Of a DNA stretch of 41,753 bases, positions 30,911-38,196 are shown one piece after another. Origin of the DNA: a virus; the IMG/VR virus record IMGVR_UViG_3300009167_000012, positions 1-41,753 of that record; one strand, given 5' to 3'. The position numbers and the translations under genes are program-made. Positions within the stretch are counted from its first letter, which is position 1. The number at the start of each line of letters is the position of its first letter. Under the pieces are notes generated by a model, which made no database searches, had not been told where the DNA came from, and saw only the letters and a program-made list of their open reading frames with translations.

Positions 30911-31116
30911 CGCCAACCGTCCTTTTCGTCCCAGTCGTAGATGATCTCGACGCACCCACCGAGCGCGGGCAGCTCGACCCGCTTGGGCGGAATCGGCGCG
31001 CACATCGGGACGAGTGGTGCAGCTGGTGGCTTCGGCGCTGGAGCCGGCTTGCGCTCCATGTTCTTGCTCGGCTTCGCATCCTTGAGGTGCTCGAGCAGCT
31101 GCTGCGCGGTGGTCAT
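30907..31116 (-). CDS. Small Pro/Ala-rich protein
   Basis: 69 residues: a short helix (AQQLLEHLKDAK), a Pro/Ala linker (KPAPAPKPPAAPLVP), and a C-terminal beta-acidic end (GGCVEIIYDWDEKDGW). It could be a small adaptor that binds the helicase encoded immediately upstream, which it overlaps by ATGA. Inference from position only. Confidence 0.5.
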   Translation of the reverse strand: MTTAQQLLEHLKDAKPSKNMERKPAPAPKPPAAPLVPMCAPIPPKRVELPALGGCVEIIYDWDEKDGWR

Positions 31117-32429
31117 GACGCCACCGAAAAGGTGGTTGTCACAGCATCGAACCGCATGGGCAGCGCACCGACGCGCCCCTTGCGATTCTTGCCGAAGATG
31201 ACCTCACACGCGCGCGGGTCGGCGTCCTTGTTGTAGACGCACTCGCGATACAGAAACAGGATGTTGTCCGCGTCGCACTCGATCTGCCCGGACTGCGCGA
31301 GGTCCGACATTACAGGGCGCTTGTCCGCGCGTTTCTCCACCTCGCGGTTGAGCTGCGCGAGCGCGATCACCGGCACGTCGAGCTCGCGCGCCAAACGTTT
31401 GAGCCCGGTGCTGATGTCGCTGACTTCCTCGAAGCGCGAGCGGTACGTCGCCCGCATGCGCATCAGCTGGAGGTAGTCGATCAGCACGATGTCGAGCTGG
31501 TTCTTGCGGCGGAGCATTCGGCACGTGTTCGCAAGGTCCTCGAAGCACAGCTTCGGGCTGTCGATCACGGCGAATGGCATCCCGTCGAGCTGGGCGGCGC
31601 TCTTCATCGCTCGCGCGGCCTCGAACTCGCTCAGTTCCCGGCTGAACGCAGCAACGGGCATCCGAGCGACCTGGCCAAGGACGTTCAAGGCGAGGTCCTG
31701 TGTCGGCATCTCGAACGAAAAGAACGCCGGCCGCAGGCCGTAGTCGGCAGCGTTGCGCGCCACCTGGATTGCGAGCGAAGTTTTTCCCATGCCAGGACGG
31801 GCCGCCACGATGCTCAGGTCGCCCGAAGCGAAGCCGCCGCGGGGTAGCGCCTTGTCGATCGGTTCCAGGCCACTCGGGGCAACCACGCGCGGGGAAATGG
31901 GCTTGTTGTCTGCGAGTGCCCGTAGGAACGGCTGCAAGGCGTCCGAAATGGTCTCGACCACGACACTCGACCGCCGGCTGTTCAGCGCGCTGGTCAGCCG
32001 CTCGGCGGCCTCGTCCAGGAACTTGGACGGGTCGACCTTGGCGGTGCCGTCGAGCACAGCGGCGCCGACCTCGAGCGCGACGCGACCGAGGTAGCGCGCC
32101 TCGCCGATTTGCTTGAGCCGCTCGAGCGCGCCCTCGTAGGCTTCGACGCTCATCACGTCGACGTGGTCACGTTCTAGGAACTCTTGGACCGCGGCGCTGT
32201 CGCCGTTCGCGCTCGCGAAGGTCAGCACGTCGAAACGCTGTTCAGCCGAGCGGTGCAACGCGCGGATCGCGTGGAACACCTCAGTGTTCGCCTGCGTGTA
32301 GAAGTCGCTACCGATCAACGTGTCTGCGAGAAGCGCGCGGTGTTCGTCGAAGTGCATGGCGACGGCGAGCACGCGGCGCTCGAGGTCGTGGTCGTGCGGC
32401 ATCCCGCGGTTTTGGATGTTCGTGGTCAT
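31113..32429 (-). CDS. dnaB: Replicative DNA helicase, DnaB type
   Basis: 438 residues, normal for phage DnaB. The N-terminal domain opens with the usual PHDHDLERRVLAVAM and the helicase domain has Walker A (RPGMGKTSLA), FFSFEMP (the conserved F-S-EM), Walker B (DIVLIDYLQLM) and the later LKRLARELDVPVIALAQLNR followed by EVEKRADKRPVMSDL, all typical of the RecA-like core. It unwinds the phage origin fork for host polymerase. No intein or insertion. It follows the loader gene with ATGA overlap and a SAS-like leader. Confidence 0.92.
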   Translation of the reverse strand: MTTNIQNRGMPHDHDLERRVLAVAMHFDEHRALLADTLIGSDFYTQANTEVFHAIRALHRSAEQRFDVLTFASANGDSAAVQEFLERDHVDVMSVEAYEGALERLKQIGEARYLGRVALEVGAAVLDGTAKVDPSKFLDEAAERLTSALNSRRSSVVVETISDALQPFLRALADNKPISPRVVAPSGLEPIDKALPRGGFASGDLSIVAARPGMGKTSLAIQVARNAADYGLRPAFFSFEMPTQDLALNVLGQVARMPVAAFSRELSEFEAARAMKSAAQLDGMPFAVIDSPKLCFEDLANTCRMLRRKNQLDIVLIDYLQLMRMRATYRSRFEEVSDISTGLKRLARELDVPVIALAQLNREVEKRADKRPVMSDLAQSGQIECDADNILFLYRECVYNKDADPRACEVIFGKNRKGRVGALPMRFDAVTTTFSVAS

Positions 32430-33190
32430 GCGGTCTCCCTGGTTGGTTGGAGCCAGCTGGTGTCATTCGGGTCGAGGTACTTCGGTGCCGGTGCAGCTGC
32501 TGGCTGCTGCACGCGCACAACTTGCTTGACGGGTCCTGCGAGGTACTTCTGCCAACTGCGCTGCAGGTGCGGCGCGTCGACGCGTGACGGGTTCTTCTGG
32601 CACCACTCGTCGGCGTTCACGGCTTTGGCGACGGCGGCGCGCTCGGCGTCGGGCTTGGTTGCGATCCACGCGTAGGCGCTCGAGTGCGCCCCCGCTGGAG
32701 GGACGCTCATCGTGTTTCGGCCAAGCAGGCTGGCGACGAAGATCAGACCCTTCGTTGCTTGCGATGCGTCGACGACTTGGGCAGCCGCCGCAGGAGAAGA
32801 AGCGGCAGCTTCTTCTCTATCTGGTACGGGTCCGGGTACGGGGCACGCGTTACTAACGGCTGGTGTAACGGCGTTACGGTGGCGCCTAACTCGTTGATTT
32901 GTCTTGGCTCTGTCTGCCAGAACCTCTGCCTTGCTGCGGATGATTTTCTGCCAGTCGACCGCCAGCCAACCGCCAGACGGCTGCCGAACCCAGTACCCCT
33001 CATGCTCTAACTCTTGGACGTATCGCGCCCGAGTTTTTAGGTACCTAATCGCGGACTCTGGAAGCATGCCGTCAAGGAGTTGATCGGCGAGGTAGCTGTT
33101 GGCTCGATGCCAGAGCGCTTGCGCGCCATCCGACATCGCGCAGAACTTCGCGTCGCACCACAGCCGATCATCCCCCTTGACCCATGCCAT
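32426..33190 (-). CDS. Replication initiator / helicase-loader-like protein
   Basis: 254 residues. The N-terminal about 110 residues (AWVKGDDRLWCDAKFCAMSD, a winged-helix-like block, then YVQELEHEGYWVRQPSGGWL) resemble the first domain of phage replication proteins with a winged helix that precede DnaB genes. A basic segment (RAKTNQRVRRHRN), an Ala-rich linker and a C-terminal part with the 'W..KNP.R.D' pattern follow. It likely binds the origin and loads DnaB. Start: ATG at 33190, overlapping the upstream TAA; the more upstream frame is within another gene. Confidence 0.6.
   Translation of the reverse strand: MAWVKGDDRLWCDAKFCAMSDGAQALWHRANSYLADQLLDGMLPESAIRYLKTRARYVQELEHEGYWVRQPSGGWLAVDWQKIIRSKAEVLADRAKTNQRVRRHRNAVTPAVSNACPVPGPVPDREEAAASSPAAAAQVVDASQATKGLIFVASLLGRNTMSVPPAGAHSSAYAWIATKPDAERAAVAKAVNADEWCQKNPSRVDAPHLQRSWQKYLAGPVKQVVRVQQPAAAPAPKYLDPNDTSWLQPTRETA
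32433..32450 (-). promoter_or_regulatory. SAS-like start-associated element, copy 9 (best match)
   Basis: The - strand reads CCAACCAACCAGGGAGAC, three bases before the helicase ATG at 32429. It lies inside the loader gene, encoding QPTRET in that frame. Confidence 0.85.
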
Positions 33191-33546
33191 TAGCTGAACA
33201 TCTCCTCTTGCGCGTCGACTGCTGACAACGGCTCGACGCGCACAGCTTCGTGCGTGTCCATGCGCCGCAGCACCCACTCGCGCTTTGAGCCGTCGCGCTC
33301 GATAGACCACTTGCAAACAACCGAGCGGATGCCCTTCCCGGTCTCGGTCTCGAGGTTGGTCTTACGGATGCGAAGCTTTGCGCCGTCGATCTGATCGCCC
33401 ATTGCCGCGACCAGTCGTTTCTTCTCGGCCTCGAGCGCTTCGAGCTTGTAGACCTCGCCGCTCAGTTCCTTGCGCAGCAACTCCAGCTCGTGCGGCGGCA
33501 GTTCGCACGTCAACTCCACTGACTCGTCGGGTTTGCTCCGTGCCAT
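33190..33546 (-). CDS. Early coiled-coil protein, unknown
   Basis: 118 residues. A coiled coil at residues 15-45 (ELELLRKELSGEVYKLEALE) is followed by a beta-rich half (CKWSIERDGSKREWVLRRMD) and an acidic end. AAGGAG lies eight bases before the ATG. First gene of the replication run. No family recognised. Confidence 0.6.
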   Translation of the reverse strand: MARSKPDESVELTCELPPHELELLRKELSGEVYKLEALEAEKKRLVAAMGDQIDGAKLRIRKTNLETETGKGIRSVVCKWSIERDGSKREWVLRRMDTHEAVRVEPLSAVDAQEEMFS

Positions 33547-33782
33547 GCGTAATCTCCTTTGAGTACAAACGTATGCTTGTTAGTTTGTGGGTACGCGAAC
33601 GCGGCAGCGGGCCGCTTCAATCGTGATCAGCCGTGGCACTGCCGCGTTCGGTACGTGAGCCAGCGCACTGCGGGCTGACCTACCCAGCGTGGCGTTTGCG
33701 CAATCGACATGGCTGACGCGCGTCAGTGGTTGTGGGGAAGCCCCGACAACGCTACAGGTTGTGCCCCATGGACAGACATGGG
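33547..33782. other. Leader region of the leftward replication operon
   Basis: 236 bases with no gene. It contains the large inverted repeat at 33591-33654 described separately. I could not identify reliable promoter boxes for the leftward operon; the boundary with the regulator gene at 33783 may contain its terminator. Confidence 0.5.
33591..33654. repeat. Long inverted repeat upstream of replication genes
   Basis: GTACgCGAACGCGGCAG (33591-33607, one bulged base in lower case) pairs with CTGCCGCGTTCGGTAC (33639-33654), a 16-bp stem with a 31-base loop that itself contains TGATCA. It could be an origin structure, an mRNA leader fold or a terminator of the regulator transcript. Confidence 0.7.
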
Positions 33783-34010
33783 TCAGCCACACCAGTCGAG
33801 CGGCGCGATTGCGTCACCGAGCTTCTTAGTCAGCTTGTGGATCGCGCACGCAATGGGGGTTCTGGGAATGCGGTTTACGGACGGATCGTCGGACTCGTAC
33901 CTGACGATCGCCGCGCCACTGCATCCCACTTTCGCGCCAAGCGCTTCCTGAGACAGGCCGTGCTTGTCTCGGAGAAGTCGCAGGCGCTCTCTCGCGGGTT
34001 TCTTTGCCAT
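33783..34010 (-). CDS. XRE-family helix-turn-helix repressor (CI/Cro-like)
   Basis: 75 residues. RERLRLLRDKHGLSQEALGA then KVGCSGAAIVRYESDDPSVN is the classic XRE fold (helix 2 SQEALGAKVG, recognition helix SGAAIVRYE). There is no peptidase domain, so it is Cro-sized. It is transcribed divergently from the regulator at 34029, with 18 bases between the starts and an operator in the gap. The ATG has no ribosome-binding site and sits within a few bases of the predicted transcription start, suggesting a leaderless message, as for several phage repressors. Which of the two regulators maintains lysogeny cannot be told from sequence alone. Confidence 0.75.
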   Translation of the reverse strand: MAKKPARERLRLLRDKHGLSQEALGAKVGCSGAAIVRYESDDPSVNRIPRTPIACAIHKLTKKLGDAIAPLDWCG

Positions 34011-34018
34011 GGCTGGAG

Positions 34019-34047
34019 AGTCTGACGAATGTCAGACGTCCCGTCAA
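34019..34047 (-). promoter_or_regulatory. Promoter for the XRE repressor
   Basis: TTGACG (34042-34047) and CAGACT (34019-34024), 17 bases apart on the - strand. Transcription would start at about 34012, essentially at the ATG (34010). The operator 34023-34034 overlaps the -10 box and spacer. Confidence 0.45.
34023..34034. promoter_or_regulatory. Operator TGACGAATGTCA
   Basis: Palindromic TGAC-N4-GTCA site, overlapping the start of the rightward regulator and the promoter of the leftward one. Binding would repress both. Confidence 0.6.
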
Positions 34048-34610
34048 GCGGCTTTGGCGCCTTGTCAGATCGACATCTGACAAACTACTCGGCCGTGACC
34101 ACAACAACTGATGAGGAGCGCCTGGTGGGGCTGCGCTTCTCGTATCTGATCAAGCAGCATCTTGATCGCGGCTGGAACCTTGAGGAACTAGCCGCCAAGA
34201 TTGGATGCCACGCGTCGTTGCTGTCCAAATGGAGGGACCCAGTCAAAGTGAGGAGCGGTCTGGCTGATCGAGCCAGCCTGCGCGCCAAAATAATCGGAGG
34301 TGTTCGGCGGGGATTGCGGATATCCTCCGAATACTTCTACGTGCAAGCCAAAGACCTACCCAACGTCGTTGCTCTGCCCGATGGTTCAGAACGCGCTTGC
34401 GATCCCGATGAGGTCGATTGCTACGCAGCGGTTTTGTCGCTCGATAAGAAGCGTGGCGAAATCGACGCAGCAGCGCGCAAACAAATCGCCGCGAACGAAG
34501 CGGAGATTGCTGATCTGCGCACGACCGTCTCTGTGCTCTCGGCGGATATGCGGCGAATGGTCGCACTGATGGAGCGCATGGTGGGAACGGACGCCGCCAA
34601 CAGGCGCTGA
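34029..34610 (+). CDS. Helix-turn-helix regulator with C-terminal coiled coil
   Basis: 193 residues. SYLIKQHLDRGWNLEELAAK then IGCHASLLSKWRDP (about residues 37-70) is a helix-turn-helix. The last 50 residues (KQIAANEAEIADLRTTVSVL) form a coiled coil, probably for oligomerisation. Start ATG at 34029 has GGAG ten bases ahead; GTG at 34095 is a later alternative that would place the everted operator 34063-34082 in the leader. Divergent from the XRE gene, followed by a strong terminator, so it is a single-gene transcript. It could be the lysogeny repressor. Confidence 0.7.
   Translation: MSDVPSSGFGALSDRHLTNYSAVTTTTDEERLVGLRFSYLIKQHLDRGWNLEELAAKIGCHASLLSKWRDPVKVRSGLADRASLRAKIIGGVRRGLRISSEYFYVQAKDLPNVVALPDGSERACDPDEVDCYAAVLSLDKKRGEIDAAARKQIAANEAEIADLRTTVSVLSADMRRMVALMERMVGTDAANRR
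34063..34082. promoter_or_regulatory. Everted operator-like palindrome
   Basis: TGTCAGATCGACATCTGACA: 8-bp arms around a 4-base centre. The half-sites GTCAG and CTGAC are those of the other operators but in the opposite order. Lies inside or just before the coding start of the rightward regulator. Confidence 0.45.
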
Positions 34611-34636
34611 CCCTGGAATAACGGCGCATTACGACC

Positions 34637-34674
34637 AGGCCCGCGGACGTCATCTGACGACGCGGGCCTTTTTT
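34637..34674 (+). terminator. Strong rho-independent terminator
   Basis: Perfect stem AGGCCCGCG (34637-34645) with CGCGGGCCT (34661-34669), then TTTTTT at 34669-34674. It ends the rightward regulator transcript and insulates the operon that begins at 34738. Confidence 0.9.
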
Positions 34675-34696
34675 CGCCCTTGGTCTGACAAATGGG

Positions 34697-34725
34697 TTGA
34701 CACCTCTCTGCGATCCTGACATACG
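34697..34725 (+). promoter_or_regulatory. Promoter of the rightward operon
   Basis: TTGACA at 34697-34702, a perfect -35, and CATACG at 34720-34725 as a weak -10, spacer 17. The -10 is inside the operator 34717-34728. Confidence 0.5.
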
Positions 34726-34730
34726 TCAGG
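34715..34730. promoter_or_regulatory. Operator CCTGACATACGTCAGG
   Basis: Best extended operator: 6-bp arms either side of ATAC, over the -10 region of the rightward promoter. Confidence 0.65.
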
Positions 34731-34737
34731 AAATCGC

Positions 34738-34941
34738 ATGACAAACGTCAGACCAAGCCGCGGTGACCTGATTATTGGCTGTTACCGGGCGCTCGACCTG
34801 GAACTCGGTCTGCGCATTCGTGGACCACGCCACACGCGTGTGTTCCGGGCGCTGGCAGCGCTCGAAGTGCGCAGCGCACGCCGCCGCCACGAAGGCGACG
34901 TCGCCGAGCTTCCGGTCAACCACTCGTGGAGCGCGCCATGA
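34738..34941 (+). CDS. Small basic protein at the start of the rightward operon
   Basis: 67 residues, Arg-rich (PSRGDLIIGCYRALDLELGL; RVFRALAALEVRSARRR). AGGA lies six bases before the ATG, and the start lies across an operator, so both transcription and translation initiation could be controlled. It ends by overlapping the next gene (ATGA). No family recognised, but the operon position suggests an early regulator. Confidence 0.5.
   Translation: MTNVRPSRGDLIIGCYRALDLELGLRIRGPRHTRVFRALAALEVRSARRRHEGDVAELPVNHSWSAP
34739..34750. promoter_or_regulatory. Operator TGACAAACGTCA
   Basis: Identical to the site at 27940-27951. It begins at the second base of the first start codon of the rightward operon and is 22 bases (two helical turns) from the previous operator. 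Confidence 0.65.
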
Positions 34942-35300
34942 GCGAGCCGTTCGACTTCGAGGTCGACGCGCTGATGCCGGCGCACTTCGCTAAGCCCGAG
35001 GGCTCGCGCACGCACACTGATCGCGACGCTCTGATCGCGAGTCTGGCGCGCGAAGCTGTGACTGCGTGGTGGATGACGGGCGGCCGCAATCCACGCGCTG
35101 ACGTGATCGCGCGCGCGTTCGGCAAGCCATCGGTGTTCAACCGATTCGGCCTCGTGAACCACGATTTCGCGGCGTTTCGCGCTGAGTGGCTCGCGGAGTT
35201 TCGCCGCCTCGACGTGCCTGCGCCTGCAGAGCCCGAAGTGTTTTTCTCGAAGCAAGTGACCTGCAACTGCGCCGAGTGCTCAGCGAAGCGCGCGGCCTGA
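34938..35300 (+). CDS. Hypothetical early protein with C-terminal Cys motif
   Basis: 120 residues. A helical region (TDRDALIASLAREAVTAWWM, FAAFRAEWLAEFRRL) is followed by VTCNCAECSAK, in which three Cys residues could bind metal. Start at the ATG overlapping the upstream stop (ATGA); an ATG four codons earlier is less likely. No family recognised. Confidence 0.6.
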   Translation: MSEPFDFEVDALMPAHFAKPEGSRTHTDRDALIASLAREAVTAWWMTGGRNPRADVIARAFGKPSVFNRFGLVNHDFAAFRAEWLAEFRRLDVPAPAEPEVFFSKQVTCNCAECSAKRAA

Positions 35301-35320
35301 CAACTAACAGGAGACCGAAC

Positions 35321-35596
35321 ATGGAAAAGCCAACGTACAACCCGCAACGCGCGCAGGAAATCCGCACCTTTCTCGAAGGGCTCAGCCCGCTGGAACTTCG
35401 CTGGACGCAACACGAGTGCGGCGAAGTCTTGGATCACAAGGTCGAGGTGCTGCGTAGCGCGTACCACGAAGCGCAGAGTGCTTCATACGCGTACGTCGGT
35501 CACATCCACTGGACCGCTGACGGTCGGCTGGAAAACAAGGCTGTCTACTCCGACGCTGAGCCGCCAGTCGACGTCGAGCAGGAGATGCCGCTGTGA
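35321..35596 (+). CDS. Hypothetical early protein
   Basis: 91 residues. Helical first half (QRAQEIRTFLEGLSPLELRW, then EVLDHKVEVLRSAYHEAQS), then a beta region (YAYVGHIHWTADGRLENKAV). AGGAG lies seven bases before the ATG at 35321; the in-frame extension upstream overlaps the previous gene and is rejected. Unknown function. Confidence 0.6.
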   Translation: MEKPTYNPQRAQEIRTFLEGLSPLELRWTQHECGEVLDHKVEVLRSAYHEAQSASYAYVGHIHWTADGRLENKAVYSDAEPPVDVEQEMPL

Positions 35597-35736
35597 AAAC
35601 CAAGTCGCGAACCGCACGCATCAAAGAACTGATGCGCGACGAAGGCATGTCACGCAAGGAAGCGCTCGCGTGGGTCGACTTCGAGGGTGACTACCAGGTC
35701 GAGCAGCGCAAACCGAAGGCCGAGGTGCAGCCGTGA
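35593..35736 (+). CDS. Short helical protein (47 residues)
   Basis: A GTG overlapping the previous stop (GTGA) opens VKTKSRTARIKELMRDEGMS then RKEALAWVDFEGDY. The 'KEL...EGM.R.EA' helix pattern is seen in small phage early proteins of unknown role. Too short for usual gene finders. Tight overlaps on both sides support it. Confidence 0.6.
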   Translation: MKTKSRTARIKELMRDEGMSRKEALAWVDFEGDYQVEQRKPKAEVQP

Positions 35737-35906
35737 ACTTCAAAGATTTTTTAGAGCAGTGCATCACCGATTGCATCGAAGGCGACGGCCCGGATGCCGA
35801 CCTGCATCGGGCCGCCCGTGCCCGATCGCAGCGCGAGCAGTCGTGCAACGCGCCCGAGTGTTGCTGTGACGAGTGCTGGGCGAAGCTCGGCGAGGTGCAG
35901 CCATGA
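35733..35906 (+). CDS. Cys-rich mini-protein (57 residues)
   Basis: GTG start overlapping the previous stop (GTGA). The N-terminal helix (NFKDFLEQCITDCIEG) and the C-terminal cluster CNAPECCCDECW contain eight cysteines in total, which could hold zinc. It overlaps the next ATG (ATGA). Unknown function. Confidence 0.6.
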   Translation: MNFKDFLEQCITDCIEGDGPDADLHRAARARSQREQSCNAPECCCDECWAKLGEVQP

Positions 35907-36166
35907 CCGGCAAGGTGATCGACTTCAACACGCGCAGCGTGGGCGATGTGCCTGCACCATCTGATGAGGAGTGCCCAAACTGCGGCGCGCACTGGCCTCA
36001 CGACGAGCGCTCGGAGTTGAGCGTGAAGCTGGCCACGAGCGTCGAGCGCAACGCGGTCGTGAAGTACCTGAGCGAGCAGGCTCTGTCGGGTTCGTGGTCG
36101 AAGGCGGCAAGCATGGTGCTCGTCACTGTGAGCGCGCGAATCAGAGCGGGAGAGCACACCAAATGA
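35903..36166 (+). CDS. Small protein with a zinc-knuckle-like motif
   Basis: 87 residues. The segment EECPNCGAHWPH provides Cys, Cys, His, His as potential zinc ligands. A helical C-terminal half follows (VKYLSEQALSGSWSKAASMV). ATG overlaps the previous stop (ATGA). No family recognised. Confidence 0.6.
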   Translation: MTGKVIDFNTRSVGDVPAPSDEECPNCGAHWPHDERSELSVKLATSVERNAVVKYLSEQALSGSWSKAASMVLVTVSARIRAGEHTK

Positions 36167-36264
36167 CCGAGCTACTCGCATTCATCGACAACCATCTCTA
36201 CCTGTCGACGTTCTGGCTGTTCATGGTCTGCTGCGCGGTCGCGTGCATCGGAGGTTCGAGATGA
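36163..36264 (+). CDS. 33-residue single-span membrane peptide
   Basis: MTELLAFIDNHLYLSTFWLF then MVCCAVACIGGSR: one transmembrane helix (about 12-30) and a very short basic end. Bracketed by ATGA overlaps with both neighbours. Small membrane peptides are often toxins or modulators of host membrane proteins; here the function is unknown. Confidence 0.55.
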   Translation: MTELLAFIDNHLYLSTFWLFMVCCAVACIGGSR

Positions 36265-37241
36265 CCATCGAAGTCGACGCAGAGGGATTTGTGCGCGGGT
36301 TCGAGATCGGCCGCCGCTCGTACCGCGAGCTGCAGCACCCGCCACTTAGCTTCAGCAAGGCGAAGGTTGTGCTCTCTTGTCCCGAGGATGCATGGCGCCT
36401 AACGCTCCGATCGGAGCGCGTCGAGCGCGAGACCTCAGACGCGATGGACGACGGGAACATCCTGGATTGCCTGCTCACCGCTAGTAATCCATACGACCCG
36501 ATCAACTATCCAACGCGGCAGATGACCGCGCCCACCAAGAAGGCAACCGAGCCGGTCAACTACAGCGACTGGAACGGCCTACGCATCATCGAAGCAGACA
36601 CGATGCAAACCGCAGCGGCGAAGCTCTGCGCGTCGACTGCTCGTGCCGAGGATCTAACGCCCGTACTTTTGAGCAAGTTCGTGCGCGAGGTCGAGCGAGC
36701 AAACGACATGCTCATCCGGATGGAGCTCGCAGGCTTCGACCGCAGCAAGTACCACTACCAGGTCAACCTGATGTGGACAGAGGACGCTCGGAACGGCATG
36801 CGAGTGCAATGCCGCGGGCGCCTCGACTTCCTCGCGAAGGACTGGACGGAGGTCGTTGACCTGAAGCGCGTCGAGGACCTCTCGCAGCTGTCGCTCGAGC
36901 GCGCTGTCGATCGGTACCGCTGGGCAATGCAGGCTGCGGCGTACTCGCGCGCGGTCGTGCTGCTGACTGCTGCTGGCTTGGGCGCGGAGCCAATGCCTGG
37001 CGGTGTCGGCGGTGTGCCGTCGTGGCGCTGGCTGTTCGCGCGCACGTCACCAGTGGTCGCGTGCACGTTGCGCCCGGCTGAGGCTGCGCTCCTGCAGGCC
37101 GGTGAAGCCGCTTGGAACCGCGCGGTGAACGACTGGGCCGAAGGGCTCGCGACCGGGCTGTGGCGCGGCCACGAGGCCGACCACACACCGCTGAATCCTA
37201 CGTCATGGGCACTGGAGCAAATGGAGGCTGACCTTGTCTGA
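36261..37241 (+). CDS. RecE/Exo VIII-like PD-(D/E)XK exonuclease
   Basis: 326 residues. CRGRLDFLAKDWTEVVDLKR (Asp189, Asp200, Lys202) is the active-site core and QAAAYSRA (Gln224-Tyr228) the conserved Q...Y motif of the PD-(D/E)XK / exonuclease VIII type. The usual early His of the family appears replaced (GNILDCLL, Asp at that place). It would resect double-stranded DNA ends for recombination, paired with the ATPase that follows. Start ATG overlaps the upstream stop (ATGA). Confidence 0.75.
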   Translation: MTIEVDAEGFVRGFEIGRRSYRELQHPPLSFSKAKVVLSCPEDAWRLTLRSERVERETSDAMDDGNILDCLLTASNPYDPINYPTRQMTAPTKKATEPVNYSDWNGLRIIEADTMQTAAAKLCASTARAEDLTPVLLSKFVREVERANDMLIRMELAGFDRSKYHYQVNLMWTEDARNGMRVQCRGRLDFLAKDWTEVVDLKRVEDLSQLSLERAVDRYRWAMQAAAYSRAVVLLTAAGLGAEPMPGGVGGVPSWRWLFARTSPVVACTLRPAEAALLQAGEAAWNRAVNDWAEGLATGLWRGHEADHTPLNPTSWALEQMEADLV

Positions 37242-38196
37242 GTTCACGCACGAAGTAGCGCGGCCGGGGAACCTGCCGCTCGCGATCAGCATCGCTGGCG
37301 GTCCGAAGTCCGGGAAAACCAAGTCAGCGCTGCGCATCGCGAAGGGAGTGCAGCAAGCGAAGGGCGGCGACATCTGGCTCATCGACACCGAGAACCGCGC
37401 GCACGAGTACGGCGACCAGATAGCGTTCCAACGCGTGCCGCTCAAGCCGCCGTTCAGCGCGGCGCGTTTCCACGCGGCCACCAAGTACGCCTACGACAAC
37501 GGCGCGCGAATCGTCGTGCTCGACAGCATGAGCGACGAGCACGACGGCGCAGGCGGGCTCATCGACATGCACGAGGCCTTTCTGCGCGATCGCACGGGCA
37601 GCACCGAGCCGACCGAAGGTGACCGCGGCCGGTACGGACAGCAGGGTTGGGCGCGTGTGAAGCCCGTTCGTAAGCGCATGGAGAACTACTTCCGCGAGCT
37701 TCGCGACTTCGAGGACGTTGTCTTCATCTTCTGCTTCCGCGCGAATCTCAAGTACGTGCCGAAAACGAAGGACGACAAGCTCCGCATGTCCGCTGGCGAG
37801 GTGAAGTCCGATCCCACCGACGTACAGTGGGAGGTCACGAGCACTTCGGACATCCCGTACATCTGCAGCGTGAGCTTTCTGCTGATTCCCGGAGAGTCTG
37901 GAACGCAGCTCGTGAAGGCGACCACCGAGGCCGAAAAGAAGCTCATCCTCCGCACGGACACGTACGGACCGTACCTGCAGACCGTGAAGCAGCTCGACGA
38001 GTCCGTGGGCCGCAAGCTGTACGAGCTCGCGAAAGGCTCAGCGCGCGCGAGCTCGCCGACGACGAAGCTCTACGAAGTGACCGACCAAAACGGCGAGACG
38101 AAGCCGAAAGAACTCACGCCAACGCAGGCCGAGGGCTTCCGCAAGCGCGGGTTCTCGGTCGTCGAGGTGCCGGAGCAGGAGAGCGCAGCCGAATGA
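37234..38196 (+). CDS. Sak4-like RecA-fold ATPase (single-strand annealing/recombination)
   Basis: 320 residues from a TTG start with GGAGG six bases ahead. Walker A GGPKSGKT (residues 22-29), an acidic strand end IWLIDTENRA and Walker B RIVVLDSM (Asp97) define a small RecA-like core as in phage Sak4 recombinases. A C-terminal extension is Lys-rich and ends acidic. It sits directly after the exonuclease, overlapping it by eight bases, the usual two-gene phage recombination module. Sak4 identity is inferred from fold and context. Confidence 0.7.
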   Translation: MSEFTHEVARPGNLPLAISIAGGPKSGKTKSALRIAKGVQQAKGGDIWLIDTENRAHEYGDQIAFQRVPLKPPFSAARFHAATKYAYDNGARIVVLDSMSDEHDGAGGLIDMHEAFLRDRTGSTEPTEGDRGRYGQQGWARVKPVRKRMENYFRELRDFEDVVFIFCFRANLKYVPKTKDDKLRMSAGEVKSDPTDVQWEVTSTSDIPYICSVSFLLIPGESGTQLVKATTEAEKKLILRTDTYGPYLQTVKQLDESVGRKLYELAKGSARASSPTTKLYEVTDQNGETKPKELTPTQAEGFRKRGFSVVEVPEQESAAE

